From: Actinomadura meyerae
GTDB taxonomy: Bacteria > Actinomycetota > Actinomycetes > Streptosporangiales > Streptosporangiaceae
Direction: 5' to 3'
Assembly (NCBI RefSeq): GCF_900188445.1
Contig: NZ_FZOR01000030.1
Coordinates: 1 to 64,000, forward strand
Length of the DNA: 64,000 nucleotides
Within the stretch, counting starts at the first letter, position 1. Every line of letters starts with the position of its first letter. The position numbers were made by a program, and so were the translations under genes. Positions 1 to 8,143 of this stretch are shown here, piece by piece. The notes beneath the pieces are model-generated. The model ran no database searches, was not told where the DNA came from, and was given only the letters and a program-made list of their open reading frames with translations.

Positions 1-85
1 CAAGCTCCGCTGCAGCCCCAGCAAGGCCGGCCACCTGGTCAAGGCCATCGCCGTCCTACAGAACTACGAGGTCACCCGAGGATGA
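1..85 (+). mobile_element. IS5-type transposase, C-terminal end (cut by window edge)
   Basis: An open frame runs from base 2 to the TGA at 83-85 and ends in LQNYEVTRG. The same ending recurs about 265 bp downstream in a broken transposase copy, which is why I read this as the 3' end of a related insertion-sequence transposase. Only 27 residues are in the window, so whether the gene is intact to the left cannot be said. The IS5 assignment rests on motifs in the neighbouring copy, not on this tail. Confidence 0.5.
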
Positions 86-102
86 AAAAGGGTCACGGTC
101 AC

Positions 103-362
103 CCAAGCTGAGACGGGCACTGCGAAAGGCGACCAGAACGGGGCCGCACCTGTTGGTGCTGGACGGCACGCTCTCCGCCGCGACCGTTTGCGGGTCAATC
201 GGCCGTACTGTTCGGCCGAGCGCCGCTGCCATGGAATGAACGTGCAGGTTATATCGCTGGCCCCGGCAGAGTGATCATGTGGGGATCGGGGGTGATTCCT
301 GGTCGTGGGACTCGACCGCCGTGCGCGTGTGTCTACAGAACTACGAAGCCACCCGAGGACAA
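103..362 (+). pseudogene. Degraded IS5-type transposase with internal deletion
   Basis: Pieces of one transposase appear in order but in different frames. Around 147-165 is HLLVLDGTL, around 200-245 RPYCSAERRCHGMNVQV, then PGRVIMWGSGVIPG at about 255-305. These match the central DDE-domain segments of IS5-family transposases (LDGT.., RPYYSGK..HGMNVQV, GR..W.S...PG). The sequence then jumps to LQNYEATRG at 331-357, the C-terminal ending of the copy at 1-85. At least one frameshift and a large internal deletion make it non-functional. It lies just beyond the end of the broken DUF397 gene, so insertion and decay probably occurred together. Confidence 0.65.
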
Positions 363-556
363 AGGGGGCGGGTGCTGTCGGCGACGGACTGCACGACGAT
401 CCGCAGCGCTGTGCGAGTCAGTAGGAGGACAGGCCCGTCCGGGTCCTTGCTGTCTCATACCGCCACCGCGCCGGCCACGTTCGTTGGCTCGACGCAGTCA
501 CCGCCGTTGGAGCCGCTGTGGGTGCTTCGGCGCCAGGTGAGTTTGTCCAGGAGCAT
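363..556 (-). pseudogene. DUF397 gene with internal stop
   Basis: Read on the minus strand from ATG 556-554, the frame gives a DUF397 start (LTWRRSTHSGSNGGDCVEP) and then GAVAV, a TGA stop, and DSKDPDGPVLLL. In the family the interrupted position is the Arg of VRDSKDPDGP, so CGA-to-TGA is the simplest explanation. The frame resumes perfectly after the stop, so this is a recent nonsense mutation. DUF397 proteins are small partners encoded next to XRE regulators in actinomycetes, and here it follows a broken one. Confidence 0.7.
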
Positions 557-587
557 GGCGCCAGTGTCGGACGTGAGGATGAGCTTG

Positions 588-1242
588 TCAGTGGGCGTGC
601 TCGCCTGGCTGGGCTTGCCTCAGGGGGAGGTCGACGGGCTCGGGCCTTGCCTGGGGGTAAGGGGACGCCAGGTCGCGAATGGTGATGTTGGGCTCTCGCT
701 TAGCGAGACGAGGTGTTCGATCTGCTCTCGCATCACCTCGGGCGAGCCCACCAGGTGGGTGAGTACCCCGTCGCTCAGGAGCGCGGTCAGCGCCGTCGGG
801 GGCGCGTCCGTCCGGGTGAGGATGATCTGGCGTGCCATGCGGGCCTCGACGGCTTCGTCCGAGCTAAGAAACGCGTGTGCGTAGGCGGGAGTCTGCAGAA
901 GACCAGGGACGATCGTGTGTTGCCAAGTGACCAGTTCTGCGGCTTCCGACTCCTGCTGCGGCCAGTCGAACCAGATGGAGACCGGGTGACCGTCCTCGTT
1001 CAGGTCCTCCCACAAGCTGATGAGGGAACCCCCGCTTCCAGGTAGTCGTCCACGGCAATCACGAAAGATCGCGTTGCACGCTTCTTTCCGGTCTCGATGC
1101 GGCTGACCTGGGAGCCGCTCACTTTGGTCAGATGGGCGATGGTCTCCTGGTTGACGTCCTTGGCTTCCCGCAACCGGCGCATCTGGCGGCCGAAGGCGAC
1201 GAGGGCGGGCGATTCTCGGGGGCGCTGGCGTCGCGGGGGCAT
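588..1242 (-). pseudogene. XRE-family regulator (HTH + DUF5753), frameshifted and truncated
   Basis: From ATG 1242-1240 the N-terminus is a good XRE helix-turn-helix (RQMRRLREAKDVNQETIAHL, then GSQVSRIETGKKR). After DDYLEAG, at a run of five G near 1035-1040, the frame is lost. One base on, the sequence continues as a normal DUF5753 domain (LWEDLNEDGHPVSIWFDWPQ, IVPGLLQTPAYA, MARQIILTRTD, LVGSPEVMREQIEHLVSLSE). A second one-base slip occurs near 700, after which the frame ends at 588, roughly 100 residues short of the family's usual length. This is a WhiJ-like regulator in decay, paired with a broken DUF397 gene. Confidence 0.75.
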
Positions 1243-1269
1243 GGTTGTACCTCTCGGCGAGGTCATGGG

Positions 1270-1671
1270 ATGGGCGGCGGAGAACGAGATGGTGGTGAAG
1301 CGGGCCCCGAGGTCGTCGCGGAGGTGCGGCGGTTCGTGCGGCGGTTCGTGTGGCTGGTCGCCGGTCAGTACGGCATGGACGATTTCGTGCCGTGCCTGGT
1401 GGCCAGTGAGCTGGCCACCAACGCTCTCCAGCACGCGGCGTCCGTGTCCGGCGACGACGTGGTCCTGCGGTTGAGTCGCACCGAGGACGACGCGCTGTGG
1501 CTGGAGGTCCAGGACGCCTCCTGCGGCCTGCCGCACATGCTGGCGGCCGACGCGCCCAGCGAGACCGGTCGCGGCCTCTTCATCGTCGACCGGTACGCCC
1601 GCTGCTGGGAAATCCGCGACCTGGCGGGCAACGCCGGCAAGGTCGTGTTCGCCGTCATCGACCGCGCCTGA
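1270..1671 (+). CDS. RsbW-like ATP-binding protein (HATPase_c_2)
   Basis: 133 residues of the anti-sigma/serine-kinase ATPase fold. The N box is seen as ASELATNALQHA, the G1 box as VQDASCGLP and the G2 region as ETGRGLFIVDRYA. Such proteins bind ATP and usually sequester a sigma factor or an anti-anti-sigma protein. In actinomycetes many stand alone beside XRE/DUF397 genes, as here, where the start lies 27 bp from the divergent XRE pseudogene. ATG 1270 is chosen because it puts normal spacing before the first helix; upstream in-frame GTGs would read through the XRE start. Partner unknown. Confidence 0.8.
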   Translation: MGGGERDGGEAGPEVVAEVRRFVRRFVWLVAGQYGMDDFVPCLVASELATNALQHAASVSGDDVVLRLSRTEDDALWLEVQDASCGLPHMLAADAPSETGRGLFIVDRYARCWEIRDLAGNAGKVVFAVIDRA

Positions 1672-1677
1672 ACGGGG

Positions 1678-2331
1678 TCAGTGGAGGCGGTTGTGGAGGG
1701 GGGTGGCGAGTTCGGTGGTGCTCAGGATCAGGGCGACCGTGTAGTTGGTCAGGTGGTCGCGGTCGATGTCGAGGTCGCCGCGGAACCAGGTGGTGAACAG
1801 GTCCCACAGGCCGGCGGTGAGGGTCAGGCCGGTGAGTTCCAGGTCGGTGTCGGGGAGCAGGACCTGGTCGAGGGTCGCGTGGGTCTCGGCGGCGAAGATC
1901 GCGGCGAGGGTGCGGACGATCTCGATGCGGCGCTGCTGGAGCGGCGGTGAGGCCGGGAACGCGTGGGTGAGGATGTGCGCGCGGCGCGGGTCGTCGGTGA
2001 GGAAGTCGAGGACGGCGGTCACCGCGGCGCGGGTCCGGGCCTGCGGCTCGCGGGGCGCCCGGTGGGCCGCCGACAGGATCGCGTCGGTGCCCTGGGCGAC
2101 CTGGTCGTCGACGACCGCGAGGACCAGGGCGTCCCGGTCCGGGAAGTTCTCGTAGAAGTAGCGGTCGTTGAGACCGGCCTCCGCGCACACCTTCCGGACG
2201 GTCGTGGCGGCCAGCCCTTCCGTGCCCAGCAGTTGCAGCCCGGCCGCGAGCAGTGCGGTGCGGCGGCGGGCGCGGCGCTGGTCGGCGGGGACGCCGCCGT
2301 ACGGGCGCGCGGGGGCGGGCTCGGAGGTCAC
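1678..2331 (-). CDS. TetR-family transcriptional regulator
   Basis: 217 residues from GTG 2331-2329. The N-terminal HTH is RRRTALLAAGLQLLGTEG, ATTVRKVCAEAGLNDRYFYE and NFPDRDALVLAVVDDQ, typical TetR. The C-terminal ligand domain is not assignable to a ligand class. It is transcribed away from a cytochrome P450, and the 115-bp gap carries two palindromes that share half-sites, so it most likely represses itself and the P450 and is released by the P450 substrate or a related lipid. Its 3' end lies 6 bp from the stop of the convergent ATPase gene. Confidence 0.9.
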   Translation of the reverse strand: MTSEPAPARPYGGVPADQRRARRRTALLAAGLQLLGTEGLAATTVRKVCAEAGLNDRYFYENFPDRDALVLAVVDDQVAQGTDAILSAAHRAPREPQARTRAAVTAVLDFLTDDPRRAHILTHAFPASPPLQQRRIEIVRTLAAIFAAETHATLDQVLLPDTDLELTGLTLTAGLWDLFTTWFRGDLDIDRDHLTNYTVALILSTTELATPLHNRLH

Positions 2332-2363
2332 AGCCCAGATTGTGCCCCATCCCTTGACTTCAC

Positions 2364-2402
2364 CCCCAGATCTGGGGACGCTGAACACCAGATATCTGGT
2401 GT
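2364..2402. promoter_or_regulatory. Tandem palindromic operators between TetR and P450 genes
   Basis: Two perfect palindromes lie in the divergent gap: CCCCAGATCTGGGG at 2364-2377 and ACACCAGATATCTGGTGT at 2385-2402. Both are built from the half-site CCAGAT/ATCTGG. Partial half-sites follow at about 2411 (CACCAGAATCT) and before at about 2334 (CCCAGAT). This is the usual layout for a TetR dimer pair controlling both directions. Binding by the adjacent regulator is inferred. Confidence 0.75.
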
Positions 2403-2446
2403 GACGCTTCACCAGAATCTCGGACGAGACGGGAGCGTGAGGTCCG

Positions 2447-3790
2447 GTGGCCACAGAGACCCCCCGAAAGCTGACGCCGGCGGACATCGACCTGAGCGAC
2501 CTCCGCTTCTGGACCCGCCCCCTCCACGAGCGCGCGGAGGCGTTCGCGGTCCTGCGCGCCCAGCCGAAGCCGGTCTTCCTCGTCCTGCCGAAGCTGCCCT
2601 TCCTCCCGCAGAGCCCGGGGTCCTGGGCGCTGACCCACCACGCCGAGGTGACGGAGGCCAGCCGCCACCCCGAGGTGTTCAGCAGCGAGCCCAGCGCCAC
2701 CAGCCCGGCCGACATGCCGCGCTGGATGGACAAGTACTTCAACTCGATGATCGACATGGACGATCCGCGGCACGCCAAGATCCGCCGGATCGTGTCGCGG
2801 GCGTTCACCCCGAAGATGCTCGCCAAGGCCGAGGACGACATCGCCAAGCGCGCCGCCCGGATCGTGGACGAGCTGATCGAGGCGGGCGGCGGCGACTTCG
2901 TGTCGCAGTGCGCGGCGCGGCTGCCGGTCGAGGTCATCTGCGACATGCTCGGCATCCCCGTCGAGCACCACCGCCGGGTCGTGGAGTGGACGAACATCAT
3001 CGTCGGCTACAGCGACCCCGAGTACGTGGGCGCCGCCTTCGAGTACGGCGAGCGCGGTCCGAAGATCGGCAAGCTCGCCACGATGCGGATGCTGGGCACG
3101 ATCGCGTCGGCGGGGTGGCGGCTGCACCGGCTGGCGTTCAAGCTCGGGCGGGAGCGCCGGGCCAATCCCACCGACGACCTGACCTCGGCGCTGGTGAACG
3201 CCAACCTCGACGGCGAGCGGCTGAGCCCCCGCGAGTTCGCCGCCTTCTTCCTGCTGCTCGTCGTCGCCGGGAACGAGACCACGCGCAACGCGATCGCGCA
3301 CGGCCTGAAGCTGTTCACCGAGCATCCCGACCAGCGCGAACTCCTCCTGGAGGACTTCGAGGGACGCATCGGCGGGGCCATCGAGGAGATCGTCCGGTAC
3401 AGCAGCCCCGTCATCTTCATGCGCCGCAACCTGACGCGCGACTACGAGATGAACGGCCACACCTACCGCAAGGGCGAGCGGGTGACGCTGTTCTACTGGT
3501 CGGCGAACCGGGACGAGGCGGTCTTCACCGATCCCGACCGCTTCGACATCCTCCGCTCGCCGAACCCGCACGTCGGCTTCGGCGGGCCCGGTCCGCACTT
3601 CTGCCTCGGCGCCAACCTGGCCCGGCGCGAGATCGCCGTGATGTTCCGCGAGCTGTTCACGCGCCTGCCGGACATCGCCGCCGGCGAGCCCGACCGCCTG
3701 ATGTCCGGCTTCATCAACGGCTACAAGCGCATGCCCTGCACCTTCACCCCGCCCGCCGCCCGTGAGGCGGCGAGCAGCGGCACGGCCTGA
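2447..3790 (+). CDS. Cytochrome P450
   Basis: 447 residues from GTG 2447. The I-helix oxygen-activation motif is VVAGNETTRNA (about residue 277), the heme loop is FGGPGPHFCLGANLARRE with the thiolate Cys near residue 386, and an ExxR helix lies between (EEIVRYSSP follows it). HAKIRRIVSRAFTPKML is the typical C-helix. The overall look is of the CYP124/125/142 group of actinobacterial P450s that hydroxylate branched lipids or steroid side chains, but the substrate is not shown by sequence. No ferredoxin gene is adjacent, so electrons must come from elsewhere. Control by the divergent TetR is likely. Confidence 0.93.
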   Translation: MATETPRKLTPADIDLSDLRFWTRPLHERAEAFAVLRAQPKPVFLVLPKLPFLPQSPGSWALTHHAEVTEASRHPEVFSSEPSATSPADMPRWMDKYFNSMIDMDDPRHAKIRRIVSRAFTPKMLAKAEDDIAKRAARIVDELIEAGGGDFVSQCAARLPVEVICDMLGIPVEHHRRVVEWTNIIVGYSDPEYVGAAFEYGERGPKIGKLATMRMLGTIASAGWRLHRLAFKLGRERRANPTDDLTSALVNANLDGERLSPREFAAFFLLLVVAGNETTRNAIAHGLKLFTEHPDQRELLLEDFEGRIGGAIEEIVRYSSPVIFMRRNLTRDYEMNGHTYRKGERVTLFYWSANRDEAVFTDPDRFDILRSPNPHVGFGGPGPHFCLGANLARREIAVMFRELFTRLPDIAAGEPDRLMSGFINGYKRMPCTFTPPAAREAASSGTA

Positions 3791-3848
3791 CGGCAGCGAC
3801 ACGGTCTGACGCCAGCGGCACGGCCTGACGGCAGCGGCACGGCCTGAC
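3772..3848 (+). repeat. 19-bp tandem repeat spanning the P450 stop codon
   Basis: The last 16 bases of the P450 gene plus TGA (AGCGGCACGGCCTGA and neighbours) are repeated four times with exact 19-bp period. TGAs fall at 3788, 3807, 3826 and 3845. Because 19 is not a multiple of 3, the copies place a stop in all three frames. The array ends 7 bp before the stop of the convergent deiminase gene. Confidence 0.85.
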
Positions 3849-3854
3849 GGCGGG

Positions 3855-5735
3855 TCAGCGGGTGCGCCACCAAGGGGTGGTGCCGCTCAGGTTGCGCTGG
3901 ACGTTCGTGACGCAGTGGATGTCCCCTCCAGCCGTGCCGACGTAGTGCGAGTAGTCCCAGTCCTCTATCCAGTGGACGCGGACGCCCGCACCGCGTAGTG
4001 CCTGCTCGGTGGCGCGCTGGAAGACGTCCTGCCCGCCCTGCCGCGGCCCGTGCTGGACGGGGGCCAAGTATCCGCCGGTGCCCGTGCTGATGCCGTTGGC
4101 GGCGTCCGGCAGGTAGGTGACGGTCAGGTCCTTGCGCGGATAGTCGCCGGGCAGGTCGAGCTTGATGAACAGCGCCGGGACGCGGATGACGTCGCGTTCG
4201 GTGATCCCGGCCTTGTCGCGGAACTGCCGCAGCGCCCGGTCGACGCCCGCCGCCGCGATGCGGGTGCCGTCCACCAGGTCCGGCTTGCGGAGGGCCTGGG
4301 CGACCGTGAGGCCGGGGAACTGCGTGTTGGACGGGACGACGCCCTGGACCAGCCGCTGCCCTCCGCCACCGGTGGCGGCGACCTTCTCCAGCAGGTCCAT
4401 GCCCATCCGCGGATCCGCGACGACCATCGCCCACCCCTTACGCCCGCGCCGGGGGACGAAGTGCATGAACTCGTCGATGTGGCCCACGCCGAGCCAGCTC
4501 GTGTCGACGGCGATCGGGTCCTGGTAGCCCTGCGCCTCCAGCATCCGCGTGAACGTCCTGTCGGGGGCGAACTTGCCCTCGGCGCCGTAGACGATCCGGC
4601 CCGTGCGGTACTTGCCGTAGGGCGGGATCGTCCCGACGTTGCCGCTCGAACTGGCCGAGCCGTAGTACAGGTTGTCGTCGGGCCGGTCGACGGCCGCGGC
4701 GTCGAACTGCTGGATCCCCGCGACGCCCGGTCCGCGCATCAGGGTGAACACCGGGCGGGACGCGTCCCGCAGCGGGCGGTCGCGGGCCGGGAAGTCGGGG
4801 GTGACGGCCGGGGACCTGAGGTTCACCACGATGCGGTGCTCCCTGCCGCCCGGCCCCGGCGTGGACGCGTACCCGGCCTTGTACATGTCGCCCATCCACT
4901 GGTCGCCCCCGGCCGGGGACTCGATGAACGGCTTGCGCAGTCCCTCCGCGTCCAGTGCCCGCCGCAGGTCGCGCCGGTACGCCTCCTGACCCTTGACGGG
5001 CTTGTCGGGCGCGCTGCCCTTCTCCAGCGTGACGGGAGCCTTCGGGTTCGCCACGACCGCGCGGTCCAGGGGGAGGAGGTCGTGCTGGAAGAGGACCGGC
5101 GCGACGCGCAGCCGGACCTTGTCGGACCGGGTCCGGCCGCCGTCGTCGACCGTCAGCGTGAGGTCGCTGAACCCGGACCACGCGGCCGGGTCGCGGACGG
5201 CGTCGCGGGCCTCGACGGCGAGCCGCACGCCGCGCCGCAGCTCGTCCGCGCCGATCGCGCCGTCCGCGCCGAGTGCCGTGAGGCGCCCGCCGCGCCGCAC
5301 GAAGATCCGCACCTTGGTCCACGACCGGGCGTCGGGCAGCAGCGTCGCCCGCGCGGAACCGGACACCCCCTTCATCGCCGGGATCTCCACCGGCGCCAGG
5401 TCGGCGGCGTCGGCGGCGCCGTTCACCACCGCGTCGGACGCGTCGTTGCACGCCGCCAGCGCCGCGTCGGTGAGCCGCTTGCCGTCCTTCCCGGCCGCCG
5501 GGCAGCGGGACGCGTCGTCGTCGAGGTTAGGCAGCATGATCGCGCCGCGGGCGGCCGTCCACGCTCCGCGCCCGGCGTCGTCGGCGGGCGACAGCCGCCC
5601 GTCGCGGTTCGTGTCGGCGCGCAGCAGCGCCGTGCCGGACGAGAGCGCGGCCTCGGCCGTGAGCCCGCAGCCCGCGAGGCAGGCCACCGAGGCCGCGGCC
5701 AGCCCGGCTCGTACGATTCGCTTGTGATCGTTCAT
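3855..5735 (-). CDS. Protein-arginine deiminase family lipoprotein
   Basis: 626 residues from ATG 5735. The N-terminus is a lipoprotein signal (MNDHKRIVRAG, then LAGCG lipobox), so the protein is probably exported and anchored. Mature residues 38-52 contain DTNRDGRLSPADD, an EF-hand-like calcium loop. The C-terminal 300 residues match the PAD catalytic domain: a DQWMGDMYKAGY segment supplying the first Asp, GHIDEFMHFVP (His and Asp near 416-418) and GGDIHCVTNVQR (nucleophile Cys at about 608). PADs convert peptidyl-arginine to citrulline. All catalytic residues I can recognise are present. It is divergent from a two-component pair with overlapping starts. Confidence 0.85.
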   Translation of the reverse strand: MNDHKRIVRAGLAAASVACLAGCGLTAEAALSSGTALLRADTNRDGRLSPADDAGRGAWTAARGAIMLPNLDDDASRCPAAGKDGKRLTDAALAACNDASDAVVNGAADAADLAPVEIPAMKGVSGSARATLLPDARSWTKVRIFVRRGGRLTALGADGAIGADELRRGVRLAVEARDAVRDPAAWSGFSDLTLTVDDGGRTRSDKVRLRVAPVLFQHDLLPLDRAVVANPKAPVTLEKGSAPDKPVKGQEAYRRDLRRALDAEGLRKPFIESPAGGDQWMGDMYKAGYASTPGPGGREHRIVVNLRSPAVTPDFPARDRPLRDASRPVFTLMRGPGVAGIQQFDAAAVDRPDDNLYYGSASSSGNVGTIPPYGKYRTGRIVYGAEGKFAPDRTFTRMLEAQGYQDPIAVDTSWLGVGHIDEFMHFVPRRGRKGWAMVVADPRMGMDLLEKVAATGGGGQRLVQGVVPSNTQFPGLTVAQALRKPDLVDGTRIAAAGVDRALRQFRDKAGITERDVIRVPALFIKLDLPGDYPRKDLTVTYLPDAANGISTGTGGYLAPVQHGPRQGGQDVFQRATEQALRGAGVRVHWIEDWDYSHYVGTAGGDIHCVTNVQRNLSGTTPWWRTR

Positions 5736-6941
5736 GGAGAAGAGCCTGCTGATCACGGCCCCCTCCGGGCATCGACCGTTCGGCAGATCTTCCCGGCGGG
5801 CTCCTCGCCCGTTCGGCAGAGGCGCCCGCGCGCCGTCGCGGCCGGAGCGGCGCTCGCCGTGCTCGCGGTGGCCGCCGCCGCGGGCACCCCGGACGCCGGG
5901 CCGCTGATCACCCTTCCGGCGTGGCTGGCCGGTGCCGCGCTCGTCCTCATGCTCGCGTTCCCGGACGCCCGGCCGGGCGCGGTCGCGGGCGCGGCCGGAG
6001 CGGCCTCGCTGGCCGCGACCCTGGCCTACCGGGGGCCGGCCGGCAACCGGACGGCCGGCTGGTGGCTGGCCGAGACCGCCGCGGCGGTGGTCGTCCTGCA
6101 CCTGGTGGTGCGACGCGCGGAGGCCCGTCCCGCCGTGCTCGCCGGGACGGTGGTCGCCGCCGCCGTGACCGCGCTCCCGCTGCGGCTGACGCTGCACGTC
6201 GTCCCGCCCGCGAGCGCGCGCGGCGCGCTGCTCGGCTGCCTGCTCTGCGGGCTCGGCGCGGCGGTCGCCGCCGGCACCGGGCTGTACCTGCGGTCGCTGG
6301 ACGCGCGGCGGTCCCGCGCGGTGGCCGAGGCGCGGCGCGCGCAGCGCCTCGATCTGGCGCGCGACCTGCACGACTTCGTCGCGCACGAGGTCGGCGGGAT
6401 GATCGTCCAGGCGCAGGCCGCCCAGGTCGGCGGCGACACCGCGGCGGCGCTCAAGCGGATCGAGGCGGCCGGAGCGCGGGCGATGGCCTCCCTGGACCGC
6501 ACCGTCCACATGCTCCACGACGACGGTCCCCGCGACGACCCGCACGGCCTGGACGAACTGCCCGGACTCGTGGACGGGTTCAGCGCGCCGGGCGGCCCCC
6601 GCGTCCGGCTCGCGATGGACGACGTCGCCCCACCTCCCGAGGTCTCGGCGACGGCGTACCGGCTGGTCGTCGAGGCCCTGACGAACGTCCGGCGGCACGC
6701 GCGCGGCGCGGCCTCCGTCGACGTCTCGGTCAGCGCGACCGGCTCCGCCCTGCGCGTCGCCGTCACCGACGACGCCCCCAGGGCCCGCGCCGGCCTGCTC
6801 CGGGAACGGCGTCGCGGCGGACTCGGGCTCGCCGGGCTCGCCGAGCGCGTCGAGGCCCTCGGCGGCGACTTCGGCGCGGGTCCCGCGGGCGATCGAGGCT
6901 GGCGGGTGGTCGCGCTGCTCCCACTACGATCGCGGCCATGA
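5724..6941 (+). CDS. Sensor histidine kinase (NarL/HisKA_3 type)
   Basis: About 405 residues. Five or six hydrophobic segments (residues 35-185) precede a HisKA_3 phosphoacceptor helix (LDLARDLHDFVAHEVGGM, His near residue 216) and a HATPase domain (VVEALTNVRRHARGA; GGLGLAGLAERVEALGG). The start is uncertain: GTG 5724 is the only upstream in-frame start close by and overlaps the divergent deiminase start by 12 bp; a GTG inside the first membrane segment is the alternative. The stop overlaps the regulator start in ATGA, so the two are translationally coupled. Confidence 0.85.
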   Translation: MIVHGEEPADHGPLRASTVRQIFPAGSSPVRQRRPRAVAAGAALAVLAVAAAAGTPDAGPLITLPAWLAGAALVLMLAFPDARPGAVAGAAGAASLAATLAYRGPAGNRTAGWWLAETAAAVVVLHLVVRRAEARPAVLAGTVVAAAVTALPLRLTLHVVPPASARGALLGCLLCGLGAAVAAGTGLYLRSLDARRSRAVAEARRAQRLDLARDLHDFVAHEVGGMIVQAQAAQVGGDTAAALKRIEAAGARAMASLDRTVHMLHDDGPRDDPHGLDELPGLVDGFSAPGGPRVRLAMDDVAPPPEVSATAYRLVVEALTNVRRHARGAASVDVSVSATGSALRVAVTDDAPRARAGLLRERRRGGLGLAGLAERVEALGGDFGAGPAGDRGWRVVALLPLRSRP

Positions 6942-7579
6942 CCACTCGGATCGTCATCGCCGACGATCAGGACGACGTCCGCGGCGGCTTCCGCATCATC
7001 CTGGACGCCCAGCCGGACATGGCGGTGGTCGGGGAGGCCGCCGACGGCGCGGCGGCCGTCGAGCTGGCCCGGCGCCTGCGCCCGGACGTCGTCCTCGCGG
7101 ACATCCGGATGCCCCGGATGGACGGCCTGGAGGTCACCCGGCTGCTCGCCGGCCCCGGCGTGCCCGACCCGCTCCGCGTCATCGTCGTCACCACCTTCGA
7201 CCTCGACGAGTACGTGCACACCGCCCTGCGCGACGGCGCCTGCGGCTTCCTGCTGAAGCGCTCCGGTCCCGCGCTCCTGGTCGAGGGCGTCCGCGCCGCC
7301 GCGGCGGGGGACGCGCTGATCAGCCCCGCGATCACGACCCGGCTGCTGCGCCGCTTCACCCCGTCCCGCCCGCGCGCCGACGACGGGCGCCTCACCGGCC
7401 GGGAGGCCGAGGTCGCGACCCTCGTCGCGCGGGGCCGCACCAACGCGGAGATCGCCGCCGAGCTGTCCATCGCGCCCGGCACCGCCAAGACCCACGTCGC
7501 GAGCATCCAGCGGAAGCTGGGCGTCCGGAACCGCGTCGAGATCGCCGCCTGGGCCTGGCAGACCGGGCGCGTCCGCTGA
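6938..7579 (+). CDS. NarL/LuxR-family response regulator
   Basis: 213 residues: receiver domain with acidic pocket (IVIADDQDD) and phosphoacceptor in VVLADIRMPRMDGL (Asp near 55), then a LuxR HTH (LTGREAEVATLVARGRTNAE, followed by TAKTHVASIQRKLGVRNRVE). Start ATG overlaps the kinase stop by four bases, marking it as the cognate partner. Targets are unknown; the divergent deiminase gene is the nearest candidate. Confidence 0.93.
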   Translation: MTTRIVIADDQDDVRGGFRIILDAQPDMAVVGEAADGAAAVELARRLRPDVVLADIRMPRMDGLEVTRLLAGPGVPDPLRVIVVTTFDLDEYVHTALRDGACGFLLKRSGPALLVEGVRAAAAGDALISPAITTRLLRRFTPSRPRADDGRLTGREAEVATLVARGRTNAEIAAELSIAPGTAKTHVASIQRKLGVRNRVEIAAWAWQTGRVR

Positions 7580-7619
7580 GGGACCCACGGGCCCGAGTCG
7601 CTCCCCGCTGTTTTTCAAA

Positions 7620-7656
7620 GTTCCCTATTGTTCCCTCGTGGCGTATGTTGGGGAAC
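7620..7656 (+). promoter_or_regulatory. GTTCCC repeat/inverted repeat before the HTH gene
   Basis: Upstream of ATG 7658 are two direct copies of GTTCCCT (7620-7626, 7630-7636) and the inverse GGGGAAC (7650-7656), which directly precedes the start codon. The GTTCCC/GGGAAC pair forms an inverted repeat with a 15-bp spacer. This resembles an operator; autoregulation by the HTH protein is a guess. Confidence 0.5.
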
Positions 7657-7657
7657 G

Positions 7658-8143
7658 ATGGATGACAAATTGTACTCGGTCGACGAGGTCGCCGACCTTC
7701 TCGGGCTCCATGCGCGGACGGTGCGGCGGTACATCCGGGAAGGGCGGCTCAAGGCCGTCCGGATCGGCAAGCAGTACCGGATCGGACGCCGCGACCTGGA
7801 GGAGCTGACCGGAGACCCGGAACCCGGCGGACGGTCCGGCGTGCAGGTCGAGGTGTCGAGCATCGTGCAGGTCGACGGCGTCGACCGGCACATGGCCGAC
7901 CGCCTCGGCACCTTCGTGGTGAGCGCCGCGCAGAGCGGGCCCGCCCCAGGGAGGCCGGTGCACATCCAGGTCGTCCACGACGAGGAAGGGCAGCGCATGA
8001 AGATCGTGCTGCTCGGTGGCGCGGCCGCGACGGCCGAGGTGCTGCGGTTGATCGACGCCTTGCTCGGTGAGGGCGGCGGGCTCGGTCAGGGCGGCGGGCT
8101 CGGTGGGGGCGGCGGGCTCGGTCAGGAGGCCGGCGATGAGTGA
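7658..8143 (+). CDS. Excisionase/MerR-like HTH protein
   Basis: 161 residues. The first 50 form a MerR/excisionase-type winged HTH (YSVDEVADLLGLHARTVRRY, VRIGKQYRIGRRDLEEL). The middle (residues 55-140) has alternating strands and helices and may bind a ligand or partner. The tail is a Gly-rich repeat (GGGLGQ-GGGLGG-GGGLGQ) made from an 18-bp DNA repeat at about 8069-8125. It begins a three-gene operon with stop/start overlaps. It is probably a transcription factor, not a phage excisionase, since no integrase is near. Confidence 0.8.
   Translation: MDDKLYSVDEVADLLGLHARTVRRYIREGRLKAVRIGKQYRIGRRDLEELTGDPEPGGRSGVQVEVSSIVQVDGVDRHMADRLGTFVVSAAQSGPAPGRPVHIQVVHDEEGQRMKIVLLGGAAATAEVLRLIDALLGEGGGLGQGGGLGGGGGLGQEAGDE

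Noticed and set aside
1678-3000. TetR frame open back to 3000 on the minus strand
   Set aside because: The upstream part is antisense to the P450 gene and has no domain; TetR starts normally at GTG 2331.
3855-6698. Deiminase frame open back to 6698
   Set aside because: The lipoprotein signal peptide from ATG 5735 fixes the start; the rest is antisense to the histidine kinase.
7658-8143. Phage or plasmid excisionase
   Set aside because: The HTH is excisionase-like, but there is no integrase, attachment site or phage gene nearby; a regulator fits better.
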